From Geminicoccus roseus DSM 18922 (GTDB lineage Bacteria; Pseudomonadota; Alphaproteobacteria; Geminicoccales; Geminicoccaceae): a DNA stretch of 64,000 bases. A model generated the notes under the pieces. That model saw only the letters and a program-made list of their open reading frames with translations, was not told where the DNA came from and ran no database searches. Each line of letters starts with the position of its first letter. The first letter of the stretch is position 1. The DNA lies in contig NZ_KE386572.1 of the NCBI RefSeq assembly GCF_000427665.1, positions 2,194,196 through 2,258,195 of the forward strand, read 5' to 3'. This document shows positions 25,115 to 34,945 of this stretch, in pieces. The position numbers were made by a program, and so were the translations under genes.

Positions 25115-26314
25115 ATGCTTGAATGCATGCGCGTCGTCAGTTTCTGCCACTACTTGCAAGGACCGGCGGCCAGCCAGTACCTGGCCGACATGGGGGCGGA
25201 CGTCATCAAGGTGGAGGCCCTGCGAGGCGCGTATGAGCGCCATTGGTCCGGCGGCAATGTCTATGTGGAAGATGTCAGCGGGTTCTTTCTCTGCGCCAAC
25301 AGGAACAAGCGGGTCGTTGCCCTCGACCTGAAGTCACCGGCAGGCCTGGAGGCTGCCCTGCGTCTTGTTGATCGTGCCGATGCCGTCATCGAGAACTTCC
25401 GCCCCGGCGTGCTCGACCGGCTGGGGCTAGGGTATGCGGTGCTCCGGGAGCGCCGGCCCGACATCATTTTTGCCTCCGCATCCGGCTTTGGGTCGTCCGG
25501 CCCACTCCGGGACAAGCCGGGGCAGGACCTTCTCGTGCAGGCAAGGACAGGGCTGGTCGCTGCATCCGGCGGCGGCGGCACCGCGACCGGTGCTGCGATT
25601 TGCGATCAGCACGGCGGCGCCCTCCTCGCCATGGCTGTCCTAGGGGCCTATGTGCGTCGCCTGAAGACCGGCAAGGGCACCCATGTCGAGAGCAGCCTGT
25701 TCGCCGCAGGCATCGACCTCCAGGGCGAAGCGATCGTCAATTTTCTTACCGCTCAAGCCAGTTCTGCGCGCTTTGAGCGTGATCCCCATCTCGCGACATG
25801 GTTCCATCCTGCTCCTTACGGCATCTACAGGACATTCGAAGGGCGCCATCTGGCGATATCGTTGAACAGTCCTTCCAAGTTCGCTGAGGCGTTGGGGGAC
25901 GACCAACTGCGTGCCCTCGTGGATATCGACACGTACCGGGAGCGCGACCGCTATGCCCAGGCTACCGCCCAGGCACTGCAGAAGCACCGCTTCGAGGAAG
26001 TCGCAGCCATGCTGGATGCCGCGGAGATCTGGTGGGCGCCGGTGCAGGATTATCAGGATCTCGCTCAGGATCCGCAGGCAAGGCATCTGGGCATCTTCGC
26101 CGAAGTGGAGGTGCGCGGCGGCAAGGCCGTCCTGGTCAGCCATCCGATCCGGTACGACGGAGAGATCCCGAAGATCCGGCACCTGCCCTTGGATATCGGC
26201 CAGCACACCGGGGAAGTACTGCAGGAACTGGGATACAGCCCCGACGAGATCGCCGACATGGCGCGTCAGGGAGCGATTGTTGGACCTGGTCTGGTCGTAG
26301 GCGAGGCCGCCTGA
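25115..26314 (+). CDS. CaiB/BaiF (family III) CoA-transferase B
   Basis: A 399-residue paralogue of CoA-transferase A with the same landmarks: MRVVSFCHYLQGPAASQYLA, NRNKRVVALDLKSPAG, ASGFGSSGPLRDKPGQDLL, and the likely nucleophile Asp in AAICDQHGGALLAM. The ATG at 25115 follows GGAGGAAGG. It is transcribed alone, divergently from the main operon, and appears to share its repressor. The two family III enzymes may form a heteromer or act on two acids; neither can be settled here. Confidence 0.92.
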   Translation: MLECMRVVSFCHYLQGPAASQYLADMGADVIKVEALRGAYERHWSGGNVYVEDVSGFFLCANRNKRVVALDLKSPAGLEAALRLVDRADAVIENFRPGVLDRLGLGYAVLRERRPDIIFASASGFGSSGPLRDKPGQDLLVQARTGLVAASGGGGTATGAAICDQHGGALLAMAVLGAYVRRLKTGKGTHVESSLFAAGIDLQGEAIVNFLTAQASSARFERDPHLATWFHPAPYGIYRTFEGRHLAISLNSPSKFAEALGDDQLRALVDIDTYRERDRYAQATAQALQKHRFEEVAAMLDAAEIWWAPVQDYQDLAQDPQARHLGIFAEVEVRGGKAVLVSHPIRYDGEIPKIRHLPLDIGQHTGEVLQELGYSPDEIADMARQGAIVGPGLVVGEAA

Positions 26315-26709
26315 CCAGCCCTGCGGGCAGCCTGGGCCAAGGTGTCGCCCGGAAGCGCTTCATTGCAGCGGCCGACGACCTCGTCGAGAACGAGAGTGCC
26401 AGTAGGCCGGCAGGACCAGGACGTCTCCTCCAGTGGCGTGGCAACGGCCGGGCTGGCACAAAAGGCTTCACCGGCCTCCACGGCCGTGCCCCGCCGGTGC
26501 CATCTGCCCGGGCCGGTCGGCGATGGCAACATCCAGGCTCTTGCTCGGGACGGCCTTCCAGGTACGGCTTCGACGGGCTTGGTCGGCCCAATGCCATCAT
26601 CCGCCGCGGCAAGCTGCAATAAGGCCTTTGGCGAGGAGCAACGCTGGCGCCTCACGGAGCGAATATCTGCAGGGGCTGCATTGGCCTGGAAACCAGCGGA
26701 ACATGGCGC
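26315..26709. other. gap between CoA-transferase B and tRNA-Ser
   Basis: About 395 bp. Open frames here show no recognisable family, no plausible ribosome site and unlike-protein composition. A small GCCC-TGC-GGGC dyad just after the stop codon might weaken read-through. Nothing else seen. Confidence 0.5.
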
Positions 26710-26803
26710 TGGCGGAGGGGAAGGGATTCGAACCCTCGATAAGGCTTTAGGGCCCTATAACGGTTTAGCAAACCGCCGCCTTCAGCCACTCGGCCACCCC
26801 TCC
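26710..26803 (-). tRNA. tRNA-Ser (GCU)
   Basis: On the minus strand the gene begins GGAGGGGTGGCCGAGTGGCT and has the T arm GAGGGTTCGAATCCCTTC. The acceptor ends CCCCTCC, then discriminator G and an encoded CCA. The anticodon loop TTGCTAA lies in a GGTTTGCTAAACC stem-loop, giving anticodon GCU. A long variable arm (about TTATAGGGCCCTAAAGCC) confirms a class II serine tRNA. Confidence 0.95.
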
Positions 26804-26966
26804 GCAGGCGCGGTGCGAGTATCACCCCTTGCAGGTGCCGGTCAATGTATTGCCGCACGCGCAGGGACGCTCTCAGCATGTTCGCCGTCCCACGGCGCGA
26901 TCGGATCTCGTGGTGCGACTGGCTCTGGAGTAGGAACCGGCCGGGCGTGAGGGGTGAGGGAAGTGC

Positions 26967-28325
26967 ATGGCGGTCCATCGGGACCCGGGGACGATCGGCC
27001 TGGCTGCGGTGCGCAGGGAGGCGTGGCGGCTGGCAGTGCCGCTGATCGCGGCCAATCTGTCGGTCCCGCTGCTCGGCATGGTGGACACGGCGGTGGTGGG
27101 GCATCTGCCGCGCGCTGCCGATCTCACCGCCGCAGCCCTTGCCGCATTCCTGGTCTCGGTAGTTTGGTTCCTGTTCGGCTTCCTGAGGATGGGCACCACC
27201 GCCCTCGCCGCCCAGGCGGTGGGAGCGGGCGATCCGGTGATGCTGCAGGCTACCGCGGTGCGGGCGCTGGTCACGTCGCTGGCAATCGGCGGCGCGCTCC
27301 TGTTCATAACCTGGCCCCTGCAGATCCTCGGCCATCTGCTCTTCCAGCCTGATGCGGAGGTGGCCGCCGGGTTCGACAGCTTCCTGGCAATCCGCCTCCT
27401 GGGCGCCCCGGCCGCGCTCGGGCAGTTTGCCCTGACCGGCTGGCTGCTCGGCCGCCAGGACGGGAGAGGTCCCCTGGTGGTGGCCCTCTGTGCCAACGTC
27501 CTGAACGGACTGCTCGATGTCTGGTTCGTGTTCGGGATGGGCCTGGGGCTGCACGCGGTCGCGGCTGCGACCTCCATCTCCGAATATGCCGGACTGGCCG
27601 TCGCAGCGTGCCTGGCGGCGCGCCATGGACTGCCGGGCCGGGCGGCTGTCGCCGCTGCCTTGCGTGACCGTCCGGCGTTGGCTCGGCTCTTCCGTGTGAA
27701 CCGCGACCTGTTCCTGCGCTCCTGCTTCCTGGAAGCCTCCTTCATCGTGTTTGCCGTGGCGGCAGCGCGGCTGGGCGAGACCTTCGTCGCCGCCAACGCC
27801 ATCCTGCTGACCTTCTTCACGGCATCAGCCTGGCTCCTGGATGGCCTCGCCCAGGCCTGCGAGACGATGGTCGGCAGGGCTACCGGAGCCCGTTCGGCGA
27901 CAGGCATGCATCTGGCGATCCGGGCGTCATTCGAGCATGGCGCTGTGGTCGCATTGCTGTTGACCCTTCTGTTCGCGCTGGCGGGCGACTGGCTCATCGA
28001 TCTGATGACCCATCATCCAGCAGTGCGGGAACTGGCCAGGGCCCATCTGCCGTTCATCGTTGCCCTGCCGCTGGTATCGGTCTGGGCTTTCGTTCTGGAC
28101 GGCATCTTCTTCGGCACCGGCCGTGCCGATGTCCTGCGCAACGCGATGGCCCTCATCCTCGCCCTGTTCGTGTTGACAGCGCTGGTGCTCGTGCCGCTGC
28201 TCGGCAGCACCGGGCTGTGGCTGGCGTTCCTCCTGTTCCTGGCAGGTCGTGGGCTGGTGCTTGCCCTGTCGTTCCGGTGGATCGGCGGCAGCAGGACACT
28301 GGCAGGCTCGCTGTTGGCGGGGTAG
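26967..28325 (+). CDS. MATE-family efflux transporter, DinF-like
   Basis: A 452-residue membrane protein with 12 hydrophobic segments in two similar halves. The first half holds [20 protein letters not shown] and [18 protein letters not shown]; the second holds [24 protein letters not shown] proteins export cationic drugs or metabolites in exchange for H+ or Na+. The start at 26967 follows GAGGGAAG. It lies 31 bp before the formaldehyde dehydrogenase gene on the same strand, so the two may be co-transcribed. Confidence 0.92.
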   Translation: MAVHRDPGTIGLAAVRREAWRLAVPLIAANLSVPLLGMVDTAVVGHLPRAADLTAAALAAFLVSVVWFLFGFLRMGTTALAAQAVGAGDPVMLQATAVRALVTSLAIGGALLFITWPLQILGHLLFQPDAEVAAGFDSFLAIRLLGAPAALGQFALTGWLLGRQDGRGPLVVALCANVLNGLLDVWFVFGMGLGLHAVAAATSISEYAGLAVAACLAARHGLPGRAAVAAALRDRPALARLFRVNRDLFLRSCFLEASFIVFAVAAARLGETFVAANAILLTFFTASAWLLDGLAQACETMVGRATGARSATGMHLAIRASFEHGAVVALLLTLLFALAGDWLIDLMTHHPAVRELARAHLPFIVALPLVSVWAFVLDGIFFGTGRADVLRNAMALILALFVLTALVLVPLLGSTGLWLAFLLFLAGRGLVLALSFRWIGGSRTLAGSLLAG

Positions 28326-28356
28326 GGACACTCTCTCCATCCTGGGAGATGTCGCA

Positions 28357-29463
28357 ATGAAGGTGCAGGCCGCCGTCGCATGGGAAGCGGGCAAGCCGCT
28401 GGAGATCGAGACCGTCGACCTCGAAGGCCCGAAGGCATTCGAGGTCCTGGTCGAACTCAAGGCTACCGGGATCTGCCACACCGACGAGTTCACCCGCTCC
28501 GGCGCGGATCCGGAGGGCATCTTTCCAGCCATTCTCGGTCATGAAGGGGCCGGGGTCGTAGTCGAGTGCGGCCCGGGCGTGACTTCGGTGCAGCCGGGCG
28601 ACCATGTGATCCCGCTCTACACGCCCGAATGCCGGCAGTGCAAAAGCTGCCTGTCGCGAAAGACCAACCTGTGCACCGCGATCCGCGCGACCCAGGGCAA
28701 GGGCCTGATGCCGGACGGCACCACGCGCTTCTCGCTCAAGGGCAAGCCGATCCACCACTACATGGGCTGCTCGACCTTCGCGAACTTCACGGTGATGCCG
28801 GAGATCGCCCTGGCCAAGGTCCGCACCGACGCTCCGTTCGACAAGATCTGCTATATCGGCTGCGGTGTGACCACAGGTGTCGGCGCCGTGATCCACACGG
28901 CCAAGGTTGAGGTCGGCAGCAACGTGGCGGTGTTCGGCCTGGGCGGGATCGGGCTGAACGTCATCCAGGGTGCTAGGCTCGCCGGGGCGGACAAGATCAT
29001 TGGCGTTGACCTGAACCCGGCGCGCGAGGAGATGGCCCGCCAGTTCGGCTTGACCCACTTCGTCAACCCGAAGGAGGTGGGCGACGTCGTCCAGCACATC
29101 GTGCAGCTGACCGATGGCGGGGCAGACTACAGCTTCGAGTGCGTCGGCAATGTTGGCCTGATGCGGCAGGCATTGGAATGCTGCCACCGCGGCTGGGGCG
29201 TCTCGACCATCATCGGTGTGGCTGGCAGCGGCCAGGAGATCGCCACCCGGCCGTTCCAACTGGTCACCGGGCGGGTCTGGAAGGGTACCGCCTTCGGTGG
29301 TGCCCGCGGCCGGACCGACGTGCCGAAGATCGTCGACTGGTACATGGACCAGAAGATCCAGATCGATCCGCTGATCACCCACACGATGCCGCTCGAGAAG
29401 ATCAACGACGCCTTCGACCTGATGCACGAAGGCAAGTCCATCCGATCGGTGGTGCTGTATTGA
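28357..29463 (+). CDS. frmA: S-(hydroxymethyl)glutathione dehydrogenase / class III alcohol dehydrogenase
   Basis: A 368-residue zinc enzyme that oxidises the glutathione adduct of formaldehyde with NAD+ and can reduce S-nitrosoglutathione. Catalytic zinc ligands are in TGICHTDE and ILGHEGAG. The structural zinc site has four Cys in [17 protein letters not shown]. The cofactor site is [20 protein letters not shown], and [16 protein letters not shown] is the class III hallmark. The start at 28357 follows GGGAG; the frame is open further upstream but without family similarity. The next gene begins two bases after its stop. Confidence 0.95.
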   Translation: MKVQAAVAWEAGKPLEIETVDLEGPKAFEVLVELKATGICHTDEFTRSGADPEGIFPAILGHEGAGVVVECGPGVTSVQPGDHVIPLYTPECRQCKSCLSRKTNLCTAIRATQGKGLMPDGTTRFSLKGKPIHHYMGCSTFANFTVMPEIALAKVRTDAPFDKICYIGCGVTTGVGAVIHTAKVEVGSNVAVFGLGGIGLNVIQGARLAGADKIIGVDLNPAREEMARQFGLTHFVNPKEVGDVVQHIVQLTDGGADYSFECVGNVGLMRQALECCHRGWGVSTIIGVAGSGQEIATRPFQLVTGRVWKGTAFGGARGRTDVPKIVDWYMDQKIQIDPLITHTMPLEKINDAFDLMHEGKSIRSVVLY

Positions 29464-29464
29464 T

Positions 29465-30043
29465 ATGAGCACGGTCTGGTTCATCACCCATTCCGACGTC
29501 CAAATCGACGCGAACGTCCCGGTGCCGCGCTGGCCTTTGTCGGAGCGCGGCCGCGTCCGGATGAGGATGTTCCTGGCCAAGGACTGGGTGGCGGGGCTGG
29601 CCGCCATCTGGTCCAGCACCGAGCAGAAGGCCATCGACGGCGCGACGATCCTTGCGGAGGGGCGCGGTATTCCTCGCCATGAGCTGGAAGAACTCGGCGA
29701 GAACGACCGCAGCGCAACCGGCTATCTCGCCCGGACCGAGTTCGAGGCCACGGCAGACCAGTTCTTTGCGAGACCGCATGAATCGGTGCGCGGCTGGGAA
29801 CGGGCGGTAGATGCTCAGGCACGCATCGTCCAGGCGGTGGACCAGGTCATCCGCCTCCATGGCACCACCAGCGACGTCGCAATCGTGGCCCATGGCGGAG
29901 TGGGTACCCTGCTGCTCTGCCACCTGAAAGGCTGCCCCATCCAGCGCTCGGAAGACCAGCCCCCCAACAATGGCGGCAACTACTTCTCATTCGATGCGCA
30001 AGGTCGAACCCTGCATCATGGATGGCGGGCAGTAGACGCCTGA
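29465..30043 (+). CDS. histidine phosphatase superfamily protein with atypical catalytic motif
   Basis: A 192-residue cytosolic protein. It follows the phosphoglycerate-mutase-like layout: an N-terminal catalytic His in VWFITHSDVQID, WPLSERGRVRM, SSTEQKAIDGATILA where RA is usual, and the second His in VAIVAHGGVGTLLL. The normal RHG triad reads THS here, so the phosphate-binding Arg after the first strand is missing. It could still bind a ligand through other residues, or have a changed role. It is coupled to frmA by only one base of spacing, but a link with formaldehyde metabolism is not established. Confidence 0.8.
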   Translation: MSTVWFITHSDVQIDANVPVPRWPLSERGRVRMRMFLAKDWVAGLAAIWSSTEQKAIDGATILAEGRGIPRHELEELGENDRSATGYLARTEFEATADQFFARPHESVRGWERAVDAQARIVQAVDQVIRLHGTTSDVAIVAHGGVGTLLLCHLKGCPIQRSEDQPPNNGGNYFSFDAQGRTLHHGWRAVDA

Positions 30044-30230
30044 ATGTGAGCCGTAGAGAAGCGGCTGGCCGCTTCTGTATTCGTCTTTTTGGTCCCATGG
30101 CCGGTGATTTTCGTCACGCCTGTTCCTGCCCAGGCTGTAAATATTCATGGCTACCGGCCTAGCGGCCGGGATCGGCCGAGGCCGGCGATCGTGCCGGCTC
30201 ATGTGCCTGTCATGCAGGGGACAACCAGCC

Positions 30231-31214
30231 ATGGACCAGAAGGCAGCAGAGTGGCCGCGGAAGACGCGCGACCTGCACAATCATCACATGGATTCGACAA
30301 TCTGGGACAAGCTCGACTTCAGGGATGACGACATTGTCATCGCGACCTATGCCAAGTCAGGTACAACCTGGGTTCAACAAATTGTCGGTCAGCTTCTATT
30401 TCAGGGTGCTCCGGATGTTGCCGTAGCCGAGATGTCGCCGTGGCTCGACTTGCGGGTGCCGCCCCAGGATGTGAAGCTTGAGGCGGTCGAGGCGCAGCGG
30501 CACCGTCGCTTTCTGAAGACCCACCTTCCCGTAGATGCCCTGACCTTCTCGCCGAAGGCAAAGTACCTTTATATCGGTCGGGATGGCCGCGACGTGGTCT
30601 GGAGTCTCTACAACCACCACGTTCAAGCCAACGAGTATTGGTATCAGGCGCTGAACGATACTCCGGGCAGGGTCGGCCCACCTATCGCGCGCCCGCCTTC
30701 GGACATCTGCCAGTACTTCAATGAATGGCTGGATAGGGACGGCCTTCCGTTCTGGTCGTTCTGGGAGAACATCCGGAGTTGGTGGACGATCCGGCAGCTG
30801 CCGAACCTGATGCTGCTGCACTTCGCCGACCTCAAGGCGGATCTGCCGGGGCAAATCCGCCGGATCGCCACCTTCCTGGAGATTCCAATCGATGAGCGGC
30901 GCTGGCCTTCGATCGTTGAGCATTGCAGCTTTGACTACATGAAGGCGAACGCACGCTTCAGCGCGCCGGCGGGAGGCATCTTCTGGGAAGGAGGAGCTCC
31001 GACCTTCGTGCACAAGGGGACGAACGGACGCTGGCGCGAGGTGCTCAGCGCCGCCGATAGCCGCCGCTACGAAGAAGCGGCGCGGCGGGAACTTGGCGAT
31101 GCCTGTGCGCATTGGCTGGCGAGTGGAGAGATAGTGACGGAGACGGAGCCATTGCCGGTCGTCCGGCCGCTGGCTGCGAGCAGCGGCACGTCTGCGACGA
31201 CGATATCCGTCTAG
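30231..31214 (+). CDS. PAPS-dependent sulfotransferase (cytosolic type, Sulfotransfer_1)
   Basis: A 327-residue enzyme moving sulfate from PAPS to a hydroxyl or amine. The 5'-phosphosulfate loop is TYAKSGTTWVQQIVGQL near residue 40, followed by FLKTHLPVDAL with the likely catalytic His. The 3'-phosphate motif is YIGRDGRDVVWSLYNHH, and the C-terminal FVHKGTNGRWREVLS matches the RKGxxGDWK dimer/PAPS motif. The start at 30231 follows AGGGGA. It opens a stretch with two glycosyltransferases and a second sulfotransferase, suggesting sulfation of a glycan or lipid. Confidence 0.92.
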   Translation: MDQKAAEWPRKTRDLHNHHMDSTIWDKLDFRDDDIVIATYAKSGTTWVQQIVGQLLFQGAPDVAVAEMSPWLDLRVPPQDVKLEAVEAQRHRRFLKTHLPVDALTFSPKAKYLYIGRDGRDVVWSLYNHHVQANEYWYQALNDTPGRVGPPIARPPSDICQYFNEWLDRDGLPFWSFWENIRSWWTIRQLPNLMLLHFADLKADLPGQIRRIATFLEIPIDERRWPSIVEHCSFDYMKANARFSAPAGGIFWEGGAPTFVHKGTNGRWREVLSAADSRRYEEAARRELGDACAHWLASGEIVTETEPLPVVRPLAASSGTSATTISV

Positions 31215-31642
31215 CGTCGGCGCCGGTCTCTGAAGCGGCTGCTGTCCTACCGGCCGGCAGAGTGAAGCGACACCCATGATTGGCATGCGGGGCGGGGCGA
31301 GCTGTGCCTCGTCCCCCCTATCGCTCGGCTGCGGCATCCTGGTGCATCAGGTTGGCTGCAGTGCTGCTTGTGCTGGCAGACCCCGAATGCGATCAATTGC
31401 TATAGGCGGAAGTGGTTCCATGCAGAGGGCGGCAATCCAGCTATTCGCCTCAAAGGATCACATCGCTCATATATCAACGTTTTTCTGGAAATTATAAAGC
31501 ATTGGGAACCTGTTTGGGTCCTGGTGATTTTTTGCGAATGCAGTGGCAGCGGAACGTCGATCAGCGCCAGGCTTGGTTCTCAAGCAAGGTCGAGAGGCAT
31601 GACCGCGGTTGCGCAAGGTGGCTTTGGGAAAGGTGAGGAGCC
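31215..31642. other. gap with an AT-richer patch
   Basis: No gene is supported. The stretch 31440-31550 is visibly richer in A+T than its surroundings (CATATATCAACGTTTTTCTG) and may hold the promoter of the small secreted protein that follows. Confidence 0.4.
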
Positions 31643-32035
31643 GTGCACGGCTTGCGCTTGGGCTTGGCTCTGCTGGCTGCTTCAGTCGCGTATGTCTCCG
31701 ACAGCGGCGCGGCCAGCGAACGCCATTTCGATCTGCGAGTCACTGTCCCGGTCGTCTGTTCGATCGACCGTCTTGAGGCCAATGCGCCTGGGCTCCTGAT
31801 GTTCGAGGAGTTCTGCAATGCCGCCACAGGTTACCGCCTGTTCGTTCAGCACAGCCCAGGTGGCGCCGGCGACGCCTTGTACTTCCGCTATGGCGGGCGA
31901 TGGGTGCCGGCCAACCCGAGCGGTGTAACCCTGATTTCCGAGGAGCCCAAGGCTGGGCGCTATCGGCGCAGCCTGGAAGTTCGGCCGCACCGGCTGGCCG
32001 CCGCCGGGATCACGCTTTCGATCGTCCCGCGCTGA
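31643..32035 (+). CDS. small secreted protein, SCPU/pilin-like beta-sandwich
   Basis: A 130-residue protein starting at GTG after AGGTGAGG. Signal peptide LGLALLAASVAYVSDSGAAS, then LRVTVPVVCSIDRLE, EEFCNAATGYRLFVQHSPG (Cys pair) and a closing strand GITLSIVPR. This layout (short domain, two Cys, terminal LSI strand) resembles the first protein of the pilus operon at 5.3 kb, though similarity is weak. It may be an extra pilus or surface subunit encoded away from the operon. Family unnamed. Confidence 0.65.
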   Translation: MHGLRLGLALLAASVAYVSDSGAASERHFDLRVTVPVVCSIDRLEANAPGLLMFEEFCNAATGYRLFVQHSPGGAGDALYFRYGGRWVPANPSGVTLISEEPKAGRYRRSLEVRPHRLAAAGITLSIVPR

Positions 32036-32070
32036 ATGTTGGCTGTCTGCTCCGGCCACCGGGACCGTTC

Positions 32071-33732
32071 CTACCAGCTTTTTCTGGCCTCTTCCCGAGC
32101 GCCTGCCGGGGTCTCTGAACTGGCAGATGGGCCGGAGCATGCTGATCGGTCCGCAGTGGGTTCATGGCGCCACGTGTAGGCCATCACCCGACTAGCTTGA
32201 GGCAGGAGAACCGGCTTGGCTGAGCGCACAATCATGTCGGCGACGTCATTGTCCAGCATTGGTGCATGACGCCAACGATAGATGGACGTGATGACGATGC
32301 CTGTCCGGTGACAGGCCATTACCTGAGCGAGTGCTTCCGCTGTGCTGATGATCGGCCGGCCCGTGCGCGGGTCGACCGAAAACTGCGGAGTGTCCGAACC
32401 GGGACGCTCGTCGAGCCGGCTCCTGCTGACCAGGACGTCGTAATCCCCAAGGAAATACAGGGCGTCAAGTTCGGAAGTCACTACGACAACATCCGCTGCG
32501 CGGATGAGGGGAGCCAGCACGGGCTTTGCCAGATCCCAGCGGGTCGGCGGCAGCTCGGGCGGAATGGTGACATTTGCCAGCATCAGCAGGCTGCGCACCG
32601 AGGCTGCATTGGCGGCCACGATCCAGGCACCTGACAGGAACAAGACGATGAGCCCGAGGATGCCTTTTGGATGGGCTGGGTAAAGGCGCGCGAACAAGGT
32701 GCCTGTCTGCTCACGGGCAAAACGCACGATAGCCGAAAGGATGCTCGCAAGCCCGATGCCCCAGAGCGCAAACAGGAAGGGCATGATATAATAGACGTAG
32801 CGCAGGCTCTTCGAGCCGGCAAAACTGTGAAGTACCAGCCCCACGCCTGTCATGACAAACAAGAAGAAGCCAGTTTGTGGTCGAGCCGACAATGCCCCTA
32901 CGAGGAGGATTGGAAGGAGCGACCATAGAGTTGGATAATACAGAATCATCCAGGCATGGTAGTAAGCGGCGTTGTCGGCATTATCCGCAGACCAGAGCGG
33001 CGTGCTTCGGTACATTCCGAGCAGCTTCGCCAGCATGCCTGTTGAGCCAGCCGCCGCTATGGCCAGACCCAGAAGGACAACCGTCAGGATGATGAAGGCC
33101 AGGCGCCGGCCCCGTGGTACGTTCCTGGACAGGAGCCAGGGGCCCACAAGCTGCAGAACCAGCCACGCTCCCAATGCCGCCAGTCCGATCAGCGTGGTGA
33201 TCTGAAACATGATAGCGGCTGCGAATGCCGCGCTGGCGATGACGCCCCGGATCAGGCGGACACGAGGTGCAGCCGGATGGGTCACCAGATCGTAGATGCA
33301 GATGGAACCGAGCAGGAACGCCAGTCCATGGAAGGCGTAGAACCGGGCGAAATGGGCAATGTCTAGAGAGAAGGGGGAGACCGCGAAGAGCAGCACTGCG
33401 ATCAGGGCCGCTCGGTTTCCGGCCTCACGGCGCAGCCAGACGTACAGCAACGTGACAGTGGACGCGACGCAGAGCAGCGACGGGAGCCGCGCTATCCACA
33501 CATCGTCTCCCAAGAGCCCGAAAAGAGCAGCTATGACCCGGGTGAGCGGCCATCCCCGCTCATAGATGCCGTCGGCGATCGCATAGCGCCCAGTCTCTGC
33601 AAATCCTCGTGCCGCCAGGACATGGTAGAGTTCGTCGAAGTCCGGTGGAATGTCGAGGTTGACCGCATAGAGCGCGCAGCATGCCAGGAACAGCAGGCAC
33701 GGCACCGCCAGTTCGCTTCGCCAAGCGGTCAT
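32071..33732 (-). CDS. GT39/ArnT-like membrane glycosyltransferase
   Basis: A 553-residue membrane protein with roughly ten hydrophobic helices. The first periplasmic loop carries the acidic motif of GT-C enzymes (NLDIPPDFDELYHVLAARGF, Asp-Glu). IERGWPLTRV-type and FARFYAFHGLAFLLG segments follow, and a soluble C-terminal part of about 170 residues ends in YTWRHEPTADRS. GT-C enzymes use polyprenyl-phosphate sugars to glycosylate lipids or proteins at the membrane's outer face. It lies 70 bp downstream of the GT4 gene on the same strand, probably in one operon. Confidence 0.8.
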   Translation of the reverse strand: MTAWRSELAVPCLLFLACCALYAVNLDIPPDFDELYHVLAARGFAETGRYAIADGIYERGWPLTRVIAALFGLLGDDVWIARLPSLLCVASTVTLLYVWLRREAGNRAALIAVLLFAVSPFSLDIAHFARFYAFHGLAFLLGSICIYDLVTHPAAPRVRLIRGVIASAAFAAAIMFQITTLIGLAALGAWLVLQLVGPWLLSRNVPRGRRLAFIILTVVLLGLAIAAAGSTGMLAKLLGMYRSTPLWSADNADNAAYYHAWMILYYPTLWSLLPILLVGALSARPQTGFFLFVMTGVGLVLHSFAGSKSLRYVYYIMPFLFALWGIGLASILSAIVRFAREQTGTLFARLYPAHPKGILGLIVLFLSGAWIVAANAASVRSLLMLANVTIPPELPPTRWDLAKPVLAPLIRAADVVVVTSELDALYFLGDYDVLVSRSRLDERPGSDTPQFSVDPRTGRPIISTAEALAQVMACHRTGIVITSIYRWRHAPMLDNDVADMIVRSAKPVLLPQASRVMAYTWRHEPTADRSACSGPSASSETPAGAREEARKSW

Positions 33733-33802
33733 CGGTTCTCAGCCTCTTCCGGCTTTTCCCCATTGGGATAGTCGTGCCAGTTCCTGAAGAACCATCTCCA
33801 GA

Positions 33803-34945
33803 TCACAAACTCGCAGCTTTGGAGGCAGACGCTGGCCGCGTAGCCGTGGCCGGGAGTTTGTCATTGGACAAGAGCGATCGATAGACCTCGAGGTGCAGGT
33901 CGATGGCATGATCGAGAGCGAACACTCGGGCCACGTGTTCCCGCGCGCGCTGGCCACGTTCACGCCAGCGATCCTCTTCCAGAAGCCAGGCCAAGCCTTT
34001 GGCGAAGTCGTCCTTGGCGGCGTGATACCCGAACTTGGTGGCGAACCCATCCGGATCCACAAAACTCATGATGGCACATCCGTGGGCTGCCGCTTCCAGA
34101 AAGGAGTTAGGCATCGCCTCTCGTGTGGCAGTGTTGATCATGATCCAGCTTTCACCCAGGACGTTTCCATGGGTGCCCGAGGCAAACTGGTCGACCATGC
34201 CCAGAAACTCGATGTTTGGCAGACTGCCATACTTCTTCCGCAGAGAAGCCTCATAGTTGATGTCGCGGGACTTGCCCATCGCAAGAAATCGGACCTGCGG
34301 AAACTGCGCGGCCAGATCCAGGAACAGATCAGGTCGCTTCCTCCGGTCGAGTCTGGCGACGTAGCAGACCGTCGGTTGCTGGGCCTTGTGCGGCTCCGGG
34401 GGGATGGGAACTGGCGTGGGCAGGAACCGCGGCTTCACCTTTGGTCGGTACATCCGCTCGACCTTCGGAACCAGCCACTCGGCGATGGTGTAGAGAGCAT
34501 CCGCCCGTCGGACGGCATAGCCCAGAGCCGGGTTGCTTTCGAACAGGTAGTTGCCGACCACCTGCAACCTGTTAAGCGATGGACGTGCGAACTCCAGCGC
34601 CCAGTCGGTCCAGTCTCGCGGATCCCGGAAGGTGATCATATGTCGGCGCTCGGGCATCGCCCGCTGCGCCAGGAGAGTCCCCAGCGAGATCTCGCACGAG
34701 TGGTACACGTCAGCGTTCACGTCACGGAACAACTGCAGCATGCATTGTGGCCGGAGCGGTGGAAACCCGAGCACGGTGATCCCGTCCAGCTTTTCCACGG
34801 GGTGTTGGCCGGGACGCTGCGGGACTACCACGAAGACCTCAACACCGCGCTTCGCCAACTCGCCTCCGATCATCCTGGTGGCGCGGCCAAACCCGCCATG
34901 CTTGCCCCAAGCGAAAATCTCGGTGGAGATCAGGCAGATCCTCAT
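33803..34945 (-). CDS. glycosyltransferase family 4 (GT-B fold)
   Basis: A 380-residue cytosolic enzyme. The N-terminal Rossmann opening is MRICLISTEIFAWGKHGGFG with GRATRMIGGELAKRG, then FPPLRP, and in the C-terminal half VCYVARLDRRKRPDLFLDLA and GESWIMINTATREAMPNSFL, the family's acidic donor-binding region (EAMPNSFLEAAAHG). It should transfer a sugar from a nucleotide donor to a glycan. The start at 34945 overlaps the stop of a small upstream gene (ATGA). The 54 nt of frame upstream of that start have no family match. Confidence 0.9.
   Translation of the reverse strand: MRICLISTEIFAWGKHGGFGRATRMIGGELAKRGVEVFVVVPQRPGQHPVEKLDGITVLGFPPLRPQCMLQLFRDVNADVYHSCEISLGTLLAQRAMPERRHMITFRDPRDWTDWALEFARPSLNRLQVVGNYLFESNPALGYAVRRADALYTIAEWLVPKVERMYRPKVKPRFLPTPVPIPPEPHKAQQPTVCYVARLDRRKRPDLFLDLAAQFPQVRFLAMGKSRDINYEASLRKKYGSLPNIEFLGMVDQFASGTHGNVLGESWIMINTATREAMPNSFLEAAAHGCAIMSFVDPDGFATKFGYHAAKDDFAKGLAWLLEEDRWRERGQRAREHVARVFALDHAIDLHLEVYRSLLSNDKLPATATRPASASKAASL

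Noticed and set aside
26266-26655. 129-residue minus-strand frame downstream of CoA-transferase B
   Set aside because: Overlaps the end of a certain gene, low-complexity composition, no translation signal.
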